Positions 7,807 to 16,818 of a stretch of DNA of 64,000 nt are shown piece after piece. The notes beneath the pieces were generated by a model, which searched no databases, was not told the origin of the DNA, and saw only the letters and a list, made by a program, of their open reading frames with translations. The stretch spans positions 124,001-188,000 of the forward strand of contig NZ_VFRQ01000003.1 of the NCBI RefSeq assembly GCF_006385705.1, read 5' to 3'. The first letter of the stretch is position 1. Every line of letters begins with the position of its first letter. Source of the DNA: Pontibacter mangrovi. Lineage in GTDB: Bacteria; Bacteroidota; Bacteroidia; Cytophagales; Hymenobacteraceae. A program made the translations under genes and the position numbers.

Positions 7807-8649
7807 CTACCGGTTTAGCGTCAGCCGGAACAGCTTGCCGTTTTCGTTGGTGATGAGGAGTTGGTTGTCGGAAGTATAAAGTATGGCTTCGGCTTGTCCC
7901 GTTTTGCCTACCGGCAGGCAGTAGTGCTTTCCACTCAGGTTGATGCTGCCGTTCTGCACCTCAAAAAAGTATACCTTGCCATAGCCAAGTATGGCAAACC
8001 GCTTTTGGTTTGGCGAGAGGGCCGCTGCCGTGGCCATGGCGCTTACCGGCAGGCTTTCCTGTAGCCGCGCCACGTATGTGCCCGGTCGCGCCGGCAAAGT
8101 ATACAGCTTCAGCTGCTTCTCTCTGCCGCGGCTCTTGGTAAACAGGTACAGCGAATCCTGGTAGTAGAAAAATGCCTCCAGGTCGAAGCGCTGGTTGTGC
8201 TTGTCCGGCGGAAAGGCTGTCTGGTCCTCGAAAGAGAAGTATAAAGTGCCTGATAAAGTATGGTTTTGCTTGTTGAGGATGTGGATCTGCAGGTCCTGCC
8301 GGTTGTTCAGGTTATTGCCGAAGTCGCCGATGTACAGCTGTGCCTTGCTCTCGGCCAGCTCTTCCCAATCATGGTTCTGCAGCTCCAGGGGCAGGGTTTG
8401 CAGCAGCTCCCCATCCAGGTTAAACCGGTATAGCTCAGCTGGCGTGCCGCCGTCGCCGTGGGTCCAGTAGGTGCTGTCGGGGGCATGCGCCAGGCCGGAG
8501 CTTTCCTGTATCTGCTCACCCAGCCGCGCCACCTTCTCCAGCTTATACTTAAAGTCCGGCCGCTCAAAATCACCCTGCCGCCTATCGGGCCCGCATCCGC
8601 AGAATAGCGTTTGGAAATAGACGTAGACGGTGAAGATTTTGTAAAGCAC
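7807..8649 (-). CDS. Possible lipoprotein with propeller-like repeats, unknown function
   Basis: A 280-residue protein that I do not recognise as a named family. The N-terminus is short and hydrophobic and ends in FCGC, a poor but possible lipobox (Cys19). The mature part has several blade-like segments of the type LYRFNLDGELLQTLPLE, IYIGDFGNN-like (LYIGDFGNNLNNRQDL), LYLFTKSRG and FAILGYGKVYFFEV, suggesting a beta-propeller. Conserved-looking motifs are SSGLAH, HGDGGTPAELY and GDFGNN. Similar segments occur in secreted phytase-like and SdiA-regulated propellers, but the match is not good enough to name. It would sit in the periplasm or outer membrane. The flanking downstream DNA carries repeats. 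Confidence 0.65.
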   Translation of the reverse strand: MLYKIFTVYVYFQTLFCGCGPDRRQGDFERPDFKYKLEKVARLGEQIQESSGLAHAPDSTYWTHGDGGTPAELYRFNLDGELLQTLPLELQNHDWEELAESKAQLYIGDFGNNLNNRQDLQIHILNKQNHTLSGTLYFSFEDQTAFPPDKHNQRFDLEAFFYYQDSLYLFTKSRGREKQLKLYTLPARPGTYVARLQESLPVSAMATAAALSPNQKRFAILGYGKVYFFEVQNGSINLSGKHYCLPVGKTGQAEAILYTSDNQLLITNENGKLFRLTLNR

Positions 8650-8728
8650 TGATCTGAGTTAGAAGGTTAAAAAGTTAGAAGGTTTGTACGGAGTTGGATA
8701 GGGAAAGTATAAAAGTAAGCAGCTTCTG

Positions 8729-8833
8729 CCGCAAGCGTCCGCTTGTGCCCAAAAATATCGCTCTATACTTGCCAAAGCTTCCGGGCACGATTAGTTGCTT
8801 TTGCAAAGCAAGGCACAAGCGGACGCTTGCGCC
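8729..8833. repeat. REP-like inverted repeat pair, copy A
   Basis: GCAAGCGTCCGCTTGTGCC at 8731-8749 faces GGCACAAGCGGACGCTTGCG at 8812-8831 across about 60 bp, so the whole can fold into a long hairpin. The same unit occurs in pairs at 41488-41556 and 43396-43494 and singly (split) near 33.8-34.1 kb. The spacer contains AAAGCTTCC, also present in the 43.4-kb copy. The element lies between the 7807-8649 gene and the end of the helicase gene, and is flanked by GTTAGAAGGTTAAA-type words on both sides (8657-8683 and 8849-8883). Confidence 0.85.
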
Positions 8834-8859
8834 AGGAACACGTTTCCTATTTTAACTTT

Positions 8860-11800
8860 CTAACCTTTTAACTTTTTAACTTCCAATGCTGCTTTCTCAG
8901 GGTTTTCCCAGAACTGGCGGCTGTAGATGAGCTTATAAGGCCAGTGGCGCTGGCGCAGCAGCTGCGGGATGTCGGCATGGGTATGGCGCACCGAGAGGGC
9001 GCTGTAGTATAAATCGTCATCCGTGAGCACCACGCCCTGGTAGGCGGCTTCTTTCACCACTGTCAAGTCGGCAAACGGCAGCTCCTGCTTCAGGTTGGGC
9101 ACCTGCCGGGCCAGGATTTCTTTTAGCAGCGGCACCTGGGCAGGCATAGGTTCGTGCTTGGGCTCATACTCAAAATAGCGGCGACTCACCTGCTGGGCGT
9201 AGTGCAGGTAATCTTTCAACAGCTTCGGGCCGGCGTGCGTGGTATGCTCCACCTGCAGCTGCTCTGCCCGGATGCTGCTCACCACCACCACCTGCTGTTT
9301 GGCGCGCGTCACGGCCACGTTTAGTCGGTTTTCGCCGCCGCTCTGGTTCAGGCTGCCGAACTGCATGGCCATCTTCCCTCGTTCATCCGGCGCATAACCC
9401 ACCGAAAGTATGATCACCTCTTTTTCATCGCCTTGGATGTTCTCAATGTTCTTCACCAGCACCGAGGCAGGTATGGTAACGTTCTGCTGCTGCGCCGCCT
9501 CCTCCAGCAGGTCCTGCACCAGCATCTGCTGGTTATAGTTGAAGGTGATCACCCCCAGCTCCTCCTGCCCTGCCTGCAGGTATTGTAGCACCAGCTCCAC
9601 CACCCGCTGCGCCTCCGGCAGGTTCTGGTTATCTTGCCAAAGCCCGTGCACTTTTACAAACCTGATAGCCGGCTGGCGCGCGTTGGCGTCCAGCAGCTCC
9701 GGTATCAGCTCTAGCTTGTTTTTGTAGAAATAGCGGTTCGAGAACTCGATGAGCTCGGGGTAGCGGCTGCGGTAGTGCTGCGTGAGCATGGTCTGCGGCA
9801 AGTATAACCCGCACAGCTCCAGCAAGGATTCCGCCGACAGCTCCTCCACCTCGTCTTCTCCCTCAGCACCGTTCCAGCGGGCGCGGTAAATATCGGATGG
9901 CTTCAGCTGCTGCGCATCGCCGGCCACCACCACCTGCTTGCCGCGCAACATGGCCGGTATTCCGGTTTCAGCGTAGCACTGCGAGGCCTCGTCAAAGATC
10001 ACTAGGTCAAAGCAGCGCTCCAGCGGCAGCACTGCCGATACGGTTTCGGGCGAGGCCAGCCAGCAGGGCATCAGGTCCAGCATCTCCTCCGAGAACATGG
10101 CGAACAGCTTGCGGAGCGGGTAAAGGCTGCGCTTTTTGCTGACCTGCGCGTGCAGGCGGCGATACGTGACGGGGTTGCCGAGGCGGTTCACTTCGATATC
10201 CTTGTAAGCCTGCTCCCGCAACCGCGACAGCACGATCTCCTGGCTCAGCTCCTGCTTTTGCTGTAGCAGTTGCTGCAACTCTTCCTCCAGCCGCTCCAGC
10301 TCGCCGTTGCTTGGCATGCGCAGCTCGGGGTGCTGCCCCTCCAACTCATGCAGCCAGGCCAGGTACAGGCTGTTGAGCAGGAGTTTCTCGCCTTCCTCCG
10401 CCGTTTTTATGTGTTGCTCCTGCAGCAGCTCCGCCACCTTGCGCTCGGGCCCGGTAAACGAAGTCAGCAGCGCATCGAAGGCCACCAAATGCTCAAACAC
10501 CTCCGGCAGCTCCTGCAGCAGCGCCTGTTTATACGTTTCGTCCTGCGTGAGCCGCGTAATTTGCCCCTCCGTGAGCCACTTCAGCCACTGGTTATACTTT
10601 CCTTCGGCCTCGTTTATACTTTGCACCAGCGCCTGCAGGTGCTCCGGTAGCTGCACGATGCTCAACAGCTTCTCGTGCAGCACCTTTTCCTTGTGCAGCT
10701 GGCGCAGCAGTTTCTGAGCCTGTATCGCCTCCTCCACCGCTTTCAGCTTTTGCAGCACCTCGCTCGGGTGTTGGGTTATCTTCAGGCCAAGTTTTATACT
10801 TTGGTTGATGTCCTGCATGAGCTCTACGGCCTGCCGCCGCAGCACCAGGCGCCGCTGCAGCTCGCCTACGCCCGCCTCATCCAACTCCAGTTTATACTTG
10901 GCGAGCGCTTTTTTCAGCAACTGCTTCTCGGGGGCAAAAACCCAGCCGAGGCGCCCCAACAGCTGCCTTTGCTGCTCCTCATACTTTGCCAAGGCGGCTT
11001 TTACCGAAACCAGGTCCTCGGTGGCAATGGCCGCATCCGGGGCCGGACACACCAAGTATAATTCCTTTAGCCGCAGCACCTGCTTCTGCAGTTCCTTTGG
11101 CTCCGCCTGCCGCTGCAGCAAGGGCTGTAGCGCCTGCAGCGCCTCCCCCTGTGCCAGCAGCTCCTGCAGCTTCACGAGTTTTTCTACCGCTGAAGTATAA
11201 ACTGGCAGCTTCTCCAGCGCAAAAGTATGGCCGCTCAGGTCGTCGATGCGTTGCTGCAGCCTTGCGTGCTCCTCCGGCAGCTTTTCGATCACCTGCTCCA
11301 GCTCCTGCCGCTCCTGAAAAGTATAATTTTCCATACTGCGGCGCTCCTTCCACGCAAAATCCTCCTTCTGCCAGGGTATAGCTTTAAGCAAGTACTGGCG
11401 CAGGCGCGGCAGAAACTCGGCCACGGTCTCGGCCATCAGGTTTTTAAAGTAGGAGTTGAGCGGGATGTGCGGCTGCTGCAGGCTGCTGCGCAGGTACAGC
11501 TCCTTCGGCGACCAGCCGCAGCGGCTCATGTCGAAGAGGGCAGCTTTGAAGTTCTGCAGCTTCTCCAGGGTTTTGTTGATGCCGCGGCTCACCTCCAAAA
11601 AGGTGCGGTCGGTGTAGATGCTGTTGAGCGCCAGGTTCTGCTTTTTATACTCGTCGAGCCGCTCTATCTGCTCGCGCAGCTGGTTAAAGATAGCTTTGCG
11701 GTCAGCGTTGATGTCGTGCACGAGGGCGGCGAAAGCGCCCAATCCCTGCCGCGACAGCCGCTGGTGCACCACATCCAGGGCGGCGCGTTTCTGGCTCACC

Positions 11801-12804
11801 ACCAGCACCTTTTTGCCCCTGGCCGTGAAATCCGACACCAGGTTACAGATAAGCTGCGATTTGCCTGTGCCCGGCGGCCCCTGCACTACCACCGACTGCC
11901 CCTGCTTTACCGCCTGCAGTGCCGCCTCCTGCGCCGCATCCATAGCAAAAGCGGTAAAGGTATGTTGCGCCTGCGTGCTCCCGTTTATACTTACCTCAGG
12001 CGTGCCGAACAACCCTTCCATCTCCTGCAGATCGCCCTGCTCCAGCAGTTCATCGTAGTCCGAAAGCAAATAAGAGGCGGCCTGCGGGAAGATGCCCAAC
12101 ACCGCCTCCTGCTCCAGGTACAGCTGCCCCGGCTTCTGCTCCGCCTCGTACTCGGCTTTTTTGTAGTCTGTAAAGCGCTTGAGCTTATCGGTGAAGAACT
12201 CGCGGCCGGCGTTTATACTTAGCTGCTGCTCTTTTAAGAGTTCGTATACTTTGGTGCGGAACTCCAGCGGGTGCTGCGGCAGTGTGCTCAGGTCCAGCTC
12301 CAGCAGCTCCTCGGCCAGCGGCGTGCCCATGTAATGCGCGTAGGCCAGCAGAAAGCTCTGGTTGAACTGCGGCGGCTGCGCCTCGTCGGGCTGCAGCTCC
12401 CACTCCTGCGCCGCGTTTACCTGCAGCTTCACCGGGAAAAACAGCAACGGGCTGCGCACCGCCGTGCCATCCGAGAACTTGCCGTGCACAAAGGGCCAGC
12501 CTAAATATAACTCCCGGCTGCCGCGCTCCTCAAAGATCATCTCGGCTTTGCGCTTGATAAAGCGCAGGCGGCGGCTCACCGTGGCTACGGGCGCGTGGCG
12601 GCTATCGGCGTAAGGGCTCAGGGTTATCTTTTTCTTACCGCTCAGCAGCTTCTCCAGCACCTCAAAGGCGGGCTTGCCGTTCACAAAATCCAGCGCCTCC
12701 ACATCCAGGTGCAGCTCCCGGTACAGGCGCAGCAATACCAGGGCTCTGTTGCCGGAGCCAAGGTTGAGAAGCCTGCGTCTATAGTTTTTGAGGATGTCTT
12801 TCAT
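8860..12804 (-). CDS. SF1 helicase with DUF4011-like N-terminus and Vsr/REase-like C-terminus
   Basis: A 1314-residue protein. The first 130 residues (LLNLGSGNRALVLLRL) resemble DUF4011 helicase N-termini. Walker A GPPGTGKS is near residue 308 and the Walker B FDLVIFDEASQC near 934, followed by GDAQQLKPSD, LTQHYRSRYPELIEFSN (about 1015), IQGDEKEVIILS (about 1125) and NVAVTRAKQQ (about 1165), the motif set of Upf1/DNA2-like superfamily 1 helicases. Between Walker A and B lies a 600-residue, mostly helical, Leu/Gln/Glu-rich insertion. The last 100 residues (ADLTVV, then DDDLYYSALSVRHTHA, then YKLIYSRQFWENP) align in spacing with the Vsr/DUF559 nuclease-like end of DUF4011-helicase-Vsr proteins but lack an obvious complete catalytic set. 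It may act in DNA repair or phage defence (inference). The last codons are written by a repeat. Confidence 0.85.
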   Translation of the reverse strand: MKDILKNYRRRLLNLGSGNRALVLLRLYRELHLDVEALDFVNGKPAFEVLEKLLSGKKKITLSPYADSRHAPVATVSRRLRFIKRKAEMIFEERGSRELYLGWPFVHGKFSDGTAVRSPLLFFPVKLQVNAAQEWELQPDEAQPPQFNQSFLLAYAHYMGTPLAEELLELDLSTLPQHPLEFRTKVYELLKEQQLSINAGREFFTDKLKRFTDYKKAEYEAEQKPGQLYLEQEAVLGIFPQAASYLLSDYDELLEQGDLQEMEGLFGTPEVSINGSTQAQHTFTAFAMDAAQEAALQAVKQGQSVVVQGPPGTGKSQLICNLVSDFTARGKKVLVVSQKRAALDVVHQRLSRQGLGAFAALVHDINADRKAIFNQLREQIERLDEYKKQNLALNSIYTDRTFLEVSRGINKTLEKLQNFKAALFDMSRCGWSPKELYLRSSLQQPHIPLNSYFKNLMAETVAEFLPRLRQYLLKAIPWQKEDFAWKERRSMENYTFQERQELEQVIEKLPEEHARLQQRIDDLSGHTFALEKLPVYTSAVEKLVKLQELLAQGEALQALQPLLQRQAEPKELQKQVLRLKELYLVCPAPDAAIATEDLVSVKAALAKYEEQQRQLLGRLGWVFAPEKQLLKKALAKYKLELDEAGVGELQRRLVLRRQAVELMQDINQSIKLGLKITQHPSEVLQKLKAVEEAIQAQKLLRQLHKEKVLHEKLLSIVQLPEHLQALVQSINEAEGKYNQWLKWLTEGQITRLTQDETYKQALLQELPEVFEHLVAFDALLTSFTGPERKVAELLQEQHIKTAEEGEKLLLNSLYLAWLHELEGQHPELRMPSNGELERLEEELQQLLQQKQELSQEIVLSRLREQAYKDIEVNRLGNPVTYRRLHAQVSKKRSLYPLRKLFAMFSEEMLDLMPCWLASPETVSAVLPLERCFDLVIFDEASQCYAETGIPAMLRGKQVVVAGDAQQLKPSDIYRARWNGAEGEDEVEELSAESLLELCGLYLPQTMLTQHYRSRYPELIEFSNRYFYKNKLELIPELLDANARQPAIRFVKVHGLWQDNQNLPEAQRVVELVLQYLQAGQEELGVITFNYNQQMLVQDLLEEAAQQQNVTIPASVLVKNIENIQGDEKEVIILSVGYAPDERGKMAMQFGSLNQSGGENRLNVAVTRAKQQVVVVSSIRAEQLQVEHTTHAGPKLLKDYLHYAQQVSRRYFEYEPKHEPMPAQVPLLKEILARQVPNLKQELPFADLTVVKEAAYQGVVLTDDDLYYSALSVRHTHADIPQLLRQRHWPYKLIYSRQFWENPEKAALEVKKLKG

Positions 12805-12981
12805 GATGTACTGCCCCGTTAACGAAAGAAGTGGCCGGAAAGTCTAAGCCATTAAGCAAGTTAGCAGGATTTAGGTTGAGATGGAAGGGAAGCGAAAGTA
12901 TAAAGGATAATACTCCTACATCTTTATCTATCAATATTCATAAAAAAGCACTACTTTAAAGCAAGAAGACAAACACATCAT

Positions 12982-14268
12982 ATGCTGCAGGTACAGGATC
13001 TTAGCCTCGAAAAGGATATACTGCCCTTGTTCGATTACACCATCAGCGATCATGCAGCAGAAGTTTTGCGACAGACAATGCTGAAGGTGCCGGACACCCT
13101 GGAGGAAGTATACTACCGCCAAAGTATTCTACAAGGTTTCATATCAAACTGGGCTGCTATTGGTGATTTTTCTTACCAACGACTGGATGTGCGGGAGGTA
13201 TATACTTTCCTGGATGATGTTGCCACGCGGCGGCTTGTGGTGGAACAGAACCGGCTTAAGGCTACTCTCAAACTTTATACTTCGGAGGAGGAAAGGTACA
13301 GGCTAAGAGCCAAAGCTGTACAAACAGTCCTGCTGTTTCACAGGCTGCAGACAAACTACTTTTCGAGGTTGGATTTGAGCGCCTTCCCGGAGAAGTTTCA
13401 GCAGCAGGTCAAGGCAATCTCCGCTTTCCTTCAGAAGCTACAGCTTACTGCCAATGCTTATCTTATTCGGGAGAATAAATTTTCTGTCTCTGCTTTAGTC
13501 AAGTTCAGCAAGGTTCTGGCTGGCCTCCGTGTTACCGAGGTCCATACTTTCTGGGAGAGTTTCTCTTTGTTTGAGGCCTTCTGGAGCATGGCCAAAGGCG
13601 TGGAACGCCACCAGTTATGCTTCCCGGTATTTTCCGAAGGAGACTTTGCCATGGAAGACTTTTACCACCCGGTGCTGGAGAACCCTGTTAAAAACAGCTT
13701 ATACCTGCACCCGCAGGAGAACGTGGTCCTTTTAACGGGTCCAAACATGTCGGGCAAGTCTACGCTGCTCAGGTCTGTCGGGCTATGCGTTTACCTGGCG
13801 CATACAGGCCTGGGCGTTCCGGCCAGCAGGTGCGAGCTTCCGTTCTTCGATACCATCGCCATTATCATCAACGCCAACGACAACCTCCGCAGCGGCTACA
13901 GCCATTTTATGTCTGAAATCCAGAACTTGAAGGCCGTGGTGCTGGAGGCTAACGCGGGCAAAAAGTGCTTTGCCGTGTTCGACGAGATCTTCCGGGGCAC
14001 TAACATTGATGATGCCCTGGACATAACCCGCACCACCGTGAACGGCCTTACCAAGTATCACAACTCCTACTTCTTTATCTCCACTCATCTGCTGCAGCTA
14101 AAGGACAATCTGGTCCCCGATGGCATCCGGAAGTATAACATAGCCTGCGAGTTGGAGCATGGCTACCCTCGTTTTTCTTACAGGCTACAGGAAGGCTGGT
14201 CTGACCTGAAAATTGGCAAGATACTTTTTGAGAAAGAAGGTTTAGGACAGCTGCTGACGGAACAGTAG
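12982..14268 (+). CDS. MutS-family ATPase lacking the mismatch-recognition domain
   Basis: A 428-residue protein. The C-terminal half is a MutS domain V ATPase: Walker A GPNMSGKST at about residues 252-260, Walker B FAVFDEIFRGTN, and the STHLLQL segment with the signature His. The N-terminal 230 residues look like the helical core/lever (domain III) of MutS; the domain I Phe-x-Glu mismatch reader is absent, and so is the Smr domain of MutS2. Such short MutS-related proteins are common in Bacteroidota; they may handle branched or recombination DNA rather than mismatches (inference). It is divergent from the helicase gene, with 177 bp between them. Confidence 0.85.
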   Translation: MLQVQDLSLEKDILPLFDYTISDHAAEVLRQTMLKVPDTLEEVYYRQSILQGFISNWAAIGDFSYQRLDVREVYTFLDDVATRRLVVEQNRLKATLKLYTSEEERYRLRAKAVQTVLLFHRLQTNYFSRLDLSAFPEKFQQQVKAISAFLQKLQLTANAYLIRENKFSVSALVKFSKVLAGLRVTEVHTFWESFSLFEAFWSMAKGVERHQLCFPVFSEGDFAMEDFYHPVLENPVKNSLYLHPQENVVLLTGPNMSGKSTLLRSVGLCVYLAHTGLGVPASRCELPFFDTIAIIINANDNLRSGYSHFMSEIQNLKAVVLEANAGKKCFAVFDEIFRGTNIDDALDITRTTVNGLTKYHNSYFFISTHLLQLKDNLVPDGIRKYNIACELEHGYPRFSYRLQEGWSDLKIGKILFEKEGLGQLLTEQ

Positions 14269-14423
14269 AAACGCCAGCACCCATCAATAACCCTCACGCC
14301 CCTACAGCTTGAACTTTAGAATAGCGCGATGCTTTGTTCCGCGCCAGCACGCATAACCTTTTTTCTTTTGAACCAGTTTGTTTTAGAAACGGCCCCAAGC
14401 TGTATTTTTATGCCCTTAAAACA

Positions 14424-15515
14424 ATGCGAATGAAGCTCTGCCACCACCCGTTTTCTGTTTTGCTCGTGCTCCTGCTGTGGGTTGCCTTGCCTGGCTGCAA
14501 CCAGGACAAGCCCATCCCGCCCATTGAGCGCATGAGCCAATACACTACCACCAAACAATATCCCGGCAAAGTGGGCGACGAGAGCCTGGATGACTGGAAA
14601 AAGCACTTGAAAGGTATTGAAGTAGTGCAGATAAAGTCTACGCTGGACAGTAAAACCGAGCCGGCCCTTTTCTATGAGTCCAAGTCGAGCCGCAAGAAGC
14701 CGCTGCTGGTGCTGCTGCACAGCTGGAGCAGCGGATACCTGCAGGTGCCCTCTATTCCGTTTGCGCTCTGGGCCGAGAAGTATGACTGGGCCTTTATACA
14801 GCCCAACTACCGCGGCGTGTTCGAAACGCCGGAGGCCATGGCCTCTGACGTAGCCATTCAGGACATCATGGATGCCGTGGATTATGCCATGCAGCACGCC
14901 AACGTCGATTCGTCGCGGGTGTACCTGGTGGGCTCTTCGGGCGGCGCTATGACGGCGCTGGTAACAGCCAGTCGCCACCCCGACATCTGGGCCGGCGTGG
15001 CCGCCTGGGTGCCCGTGTTCGACATCCCGGAGTGGTTCCAGTTTAACCTGAATTACCCGCACCGCCACTACAACAGCCAGATTACGGCAGCGCTGGGCGG
15101 AGAGCCGCTGGAGGGGACTCCTGCCGAAAAAGAAGGCAAGCGCCGCAGCCCCAGCACGCAGTTGCAGCAAGCCAAAGAGGTTCCTATTTTCCTGGCCCAC
15201 GGCATTAACGACCTGCTGGTGCCGCCAAGCCACTCCATCCGCGCCTTCAACATCCTGGCTAACCCGGCAGACACTATCTCGCAGGAGCAGATGGATTACA
15301 TTGTAAAGGAGCAGGCTATACCGGAAAGCCTGCAGGGCGAGGCATCCGACCCATACTTCGGCCCAGGTGACCCGGAGGTAGTTTTCAGCCGTAAATCCGA
15401 TAACGTGCGGCTGGTGCTGTATGTGGGTGTGCACGACATGGCCTACAACTCCACTCTGCTCTGGCTAAACGACCAGCAGAAGAAGCAGCCACAGCCGGCA
15501 AGCCCGCCGCAGTAA
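14424..15515 (+). CDS. Alpha/beta-hydrolase lipoprotein, prolyl-oligopeptidase-like
   Basis: A 363-residue predicted lipoprotein with an S9-type alpha/beta hydrolase fold. From the ATG at 14424 the signal reads MRMKLCHHPFSVLLVLLLW and ends in lipobox LPGC (Cys25). The frame is open to 14334 but that extension hides the signal, so this start is preferred (the ATG at 14430 is an alternative). Catalytic features are LLHSWSSGY (oxyanion region), the nucleophile elbow VGSSGGAM, HGINDLLVP with the acid Asp, and VHDMAY with the His. It probably hydrolyses peptides or esters in the periplasm. No operon partner is evident. Confidence 0.85.
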   Translation: MRMKLCHHPFSVLLVLLLWVALPGCNQDKPIPPIERMSQYTTTKQYPGKVGDESLDDWKKHLKGIEVVQIKSTLDSKTEPALFYESKSSRKKPLLVLLHSWSSGYLQVPSIPFALWAEKYDWAFIQPNYRGVFETPEAMASDVAIQDIMDAVDYAMQHANVDSSRVYLVGSSGGAMTALVTASRHPDIWAGVAAWVPVFDIPEWFQFNLNYPHRHYNSQITAALGGEPLEGTPAEKEGKRRSPSTQLQQAKEVPIFLAHGINDLLVPPSHSIRAFNILANPADTISQEQMDYIVKEQAIPESLQGEASDPYFGPGDPEVVFSRKSDNVRLVLYVGVHDMAYNSTLLWLNDQQKKQPQPASPPQ

Positions 15516-15873
15516 ATCTTCGGTCCCGTAAAAACTATCATTATACTTTCACTGATGCCGGGCTTTGATGGCCTTTCCGAAATGCTTTAGGGTAACCTCT
15601 TTCGGGCATCGCGCTACGTTCCCTCCTTGCCGGGGTGGGGGCCCTCGACAAAGATGAGAGCTGGGGTGAGGTGAATTCCCCTCCTCGGAGGGGCTAGGGT
15701 GGGTGAATCGTCCGCAGAAATTCCCCTCCTTATACTATCGAGAACGGGAGTTCGAAGGTAGTGAGCGTAGCTCTAAGGGGTGGGTTTATACTTTGGGCCC
15801 AGCACTGCGGAGGTTCCTTATTCTAACAAGCCGCTGCAGCTTGCGCTTTAAGAGGATTTACTAATTAAAGCCC
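15516..15873. other. Gene-free region rich in dispersed repeat fragments
   Basis: No gene is supported. The 358 bp contain a 39-bp repeat (listed separately), a CCCTCCTCGGAGGGG palindrome at about 15680-15695 with GGGTGGGT beside it, and two TATACTT words (about 15542 and 15789). The repeat mosaic resembles that at 33.4-33.7 kb. Confidence 0.7.
15577..15615. repeat. 39-bp dispersed repeat, copy 1
   Basis: CCGAAATGCTT and CTCTTTCGGGCATCGCGCT mark a 39-bp sequence that recurs inverted at 33637-33675 with about five mismatches. The word GGGCCCTCGACAA lies near both copies. Confidence 0.8.
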
Positions 15874-16809
15874 CTACAGCGCCAGGTACGGCTTGATTTT
15901 CTCGTACAGTTCCGCCGTTACCAGCTTCACCTGCCGCACATCCTCTACCTTTTCATACTTGCCGTGCTGCTCGCGGTACGCCACAATGGCCCGCGCCACG
16001 TTTGGCGAGAGGTAGGGGTGCGCCCGCAACTCATCGGCAGTGGCGGTATTTATACTTAGCTGTTCCACCATGTTGGCCTTTGGCACGAAGGTATACTTGT
16101 GCAGGCTGTCCACCACCTCCGGCTGAAGGCCGTACACCTCCCGCAACTGCTCCATACTATAAAAGCCGCCCAAGCCACTTCTATACTTTACAATCCGTGC
16201 CGATAACTTGCTGCCAATGCCCCTGATCTGCTTTAGCTGGGTGGTGTCGGCGGTGTTGATGTTGAAGGGGGCAAGTATAAACTTCTCGCGTTTTCCGGTA
16301 TTCCATTCCGGCCGTGGCGTGGGGCGGGAGGCTATACTTTCAGAGCGTTTATACTTTGATGGGCGCTCCTCCGGCAAATTGATGTAGGGGTAGAGCCGCT
16401 GAAAAACAGAATCCGGCAGTCCGTAGATACGCCCCAGCTCTGCTTTGTAGGTCAGGTCTCCTACTTTGCTGCGGTAGTTCAGGATGCGCTGCGCCAGCCA
16501 TTTCGGTAAGCCAAAGGCCTGCCACTCCTCCACCGTCAGGTGGTTGGGGTTAAAAGGCCGCAGCGCCACCGTGGGCACTGTATACTTTGCGGTTCGCTCT
16601 GGCTGCCTTTCCTCCAGCTGCGCTACCAGGCTATCGAGCTGCTGACGGTCTTTGGTGCTGGTAAGCTCTGGCTCCGAAGTATAAAAGAGGCCAAAAAGAA
16701 AAGGTGCCGCCGAAAGCAGCACCAGTAAGGTGAGTAGCACCAGAAACGCATTTACCTCGCGCTGCGAAAAGCCAAAGTTTCTGCGTATCCAGTGCCTTAA
16801 TTTATTCAT
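15874..16809 (-). CDS. Helix-hairpin-helix (ComEA-like) membrane-anchored protein
   Basis: A 311-residue protein with one N-terminal membrane segment (about residues 20-42) after a basic leader, then a linker and three ComEA-type helix-hairpin-helix repeats: FNPNHLTVEEWQAFGLPKW (about 90-150), FNINTADTTQLKQIRGIGSK (about 190-250) and SINTATADELRAHPYL (about 255-310). The INTA + L + GIG pattern is the DNA-backbone-binding HhH signature. In competence systems ComEA is the membrane DNA receptor; Bacteroidota versions with three repeats are not all proven to act that way. The coding sequence itself carries several AAGTATA-type words. The downstream side is the repeat region 15516-15873. Confidence 0.85.
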   Translation of the reverse strand: MNKLRHWIRRNFGFSQREVNAFLVLLTLLVLLSAAPFLFGLFYTSEPELTSTKDRQQLDSLVAQLEERQPERTAKYTVPTVALRPFNPNHLTVEEWQAFGLPKWLAQRILNYRSKVGDLTYKAELGRIYGLPDSVFQRLYPYINLPEERPSKYKRSESIASRPTPRPEWNTGKREKFILAPFNINTADTTQLKQIRGIGSKLSARIVKYRSGLGGFYSMEQLREVYGLQPEVVDSLHKYTFVPKANMVEQLSINTATADELRAHPYLSPNVARAIVAYREQHGKYEKVEDVRQVKLVTAELYEKIKPYLAL

Positions 16810-16818
16810 GTATAAGCT

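Noticed and set aside
8729..8833. REP pairs as CRISPR repeats
   Set aside because: Only two facing copies, no array, no cas genes, and spacers are not independent.
11227..12222. 331-codon plus-strand frame opposite the helicase
   Set aside because: Composition shadow of Leu/Gln-rich coiled sequence.
14316..15434. 372-codon minus-strand frame opposite the hydrolase lipoprotein
   Set aside because: The plus-strand gene has signal, lipobox and catalytic triad; the minus frame has none.
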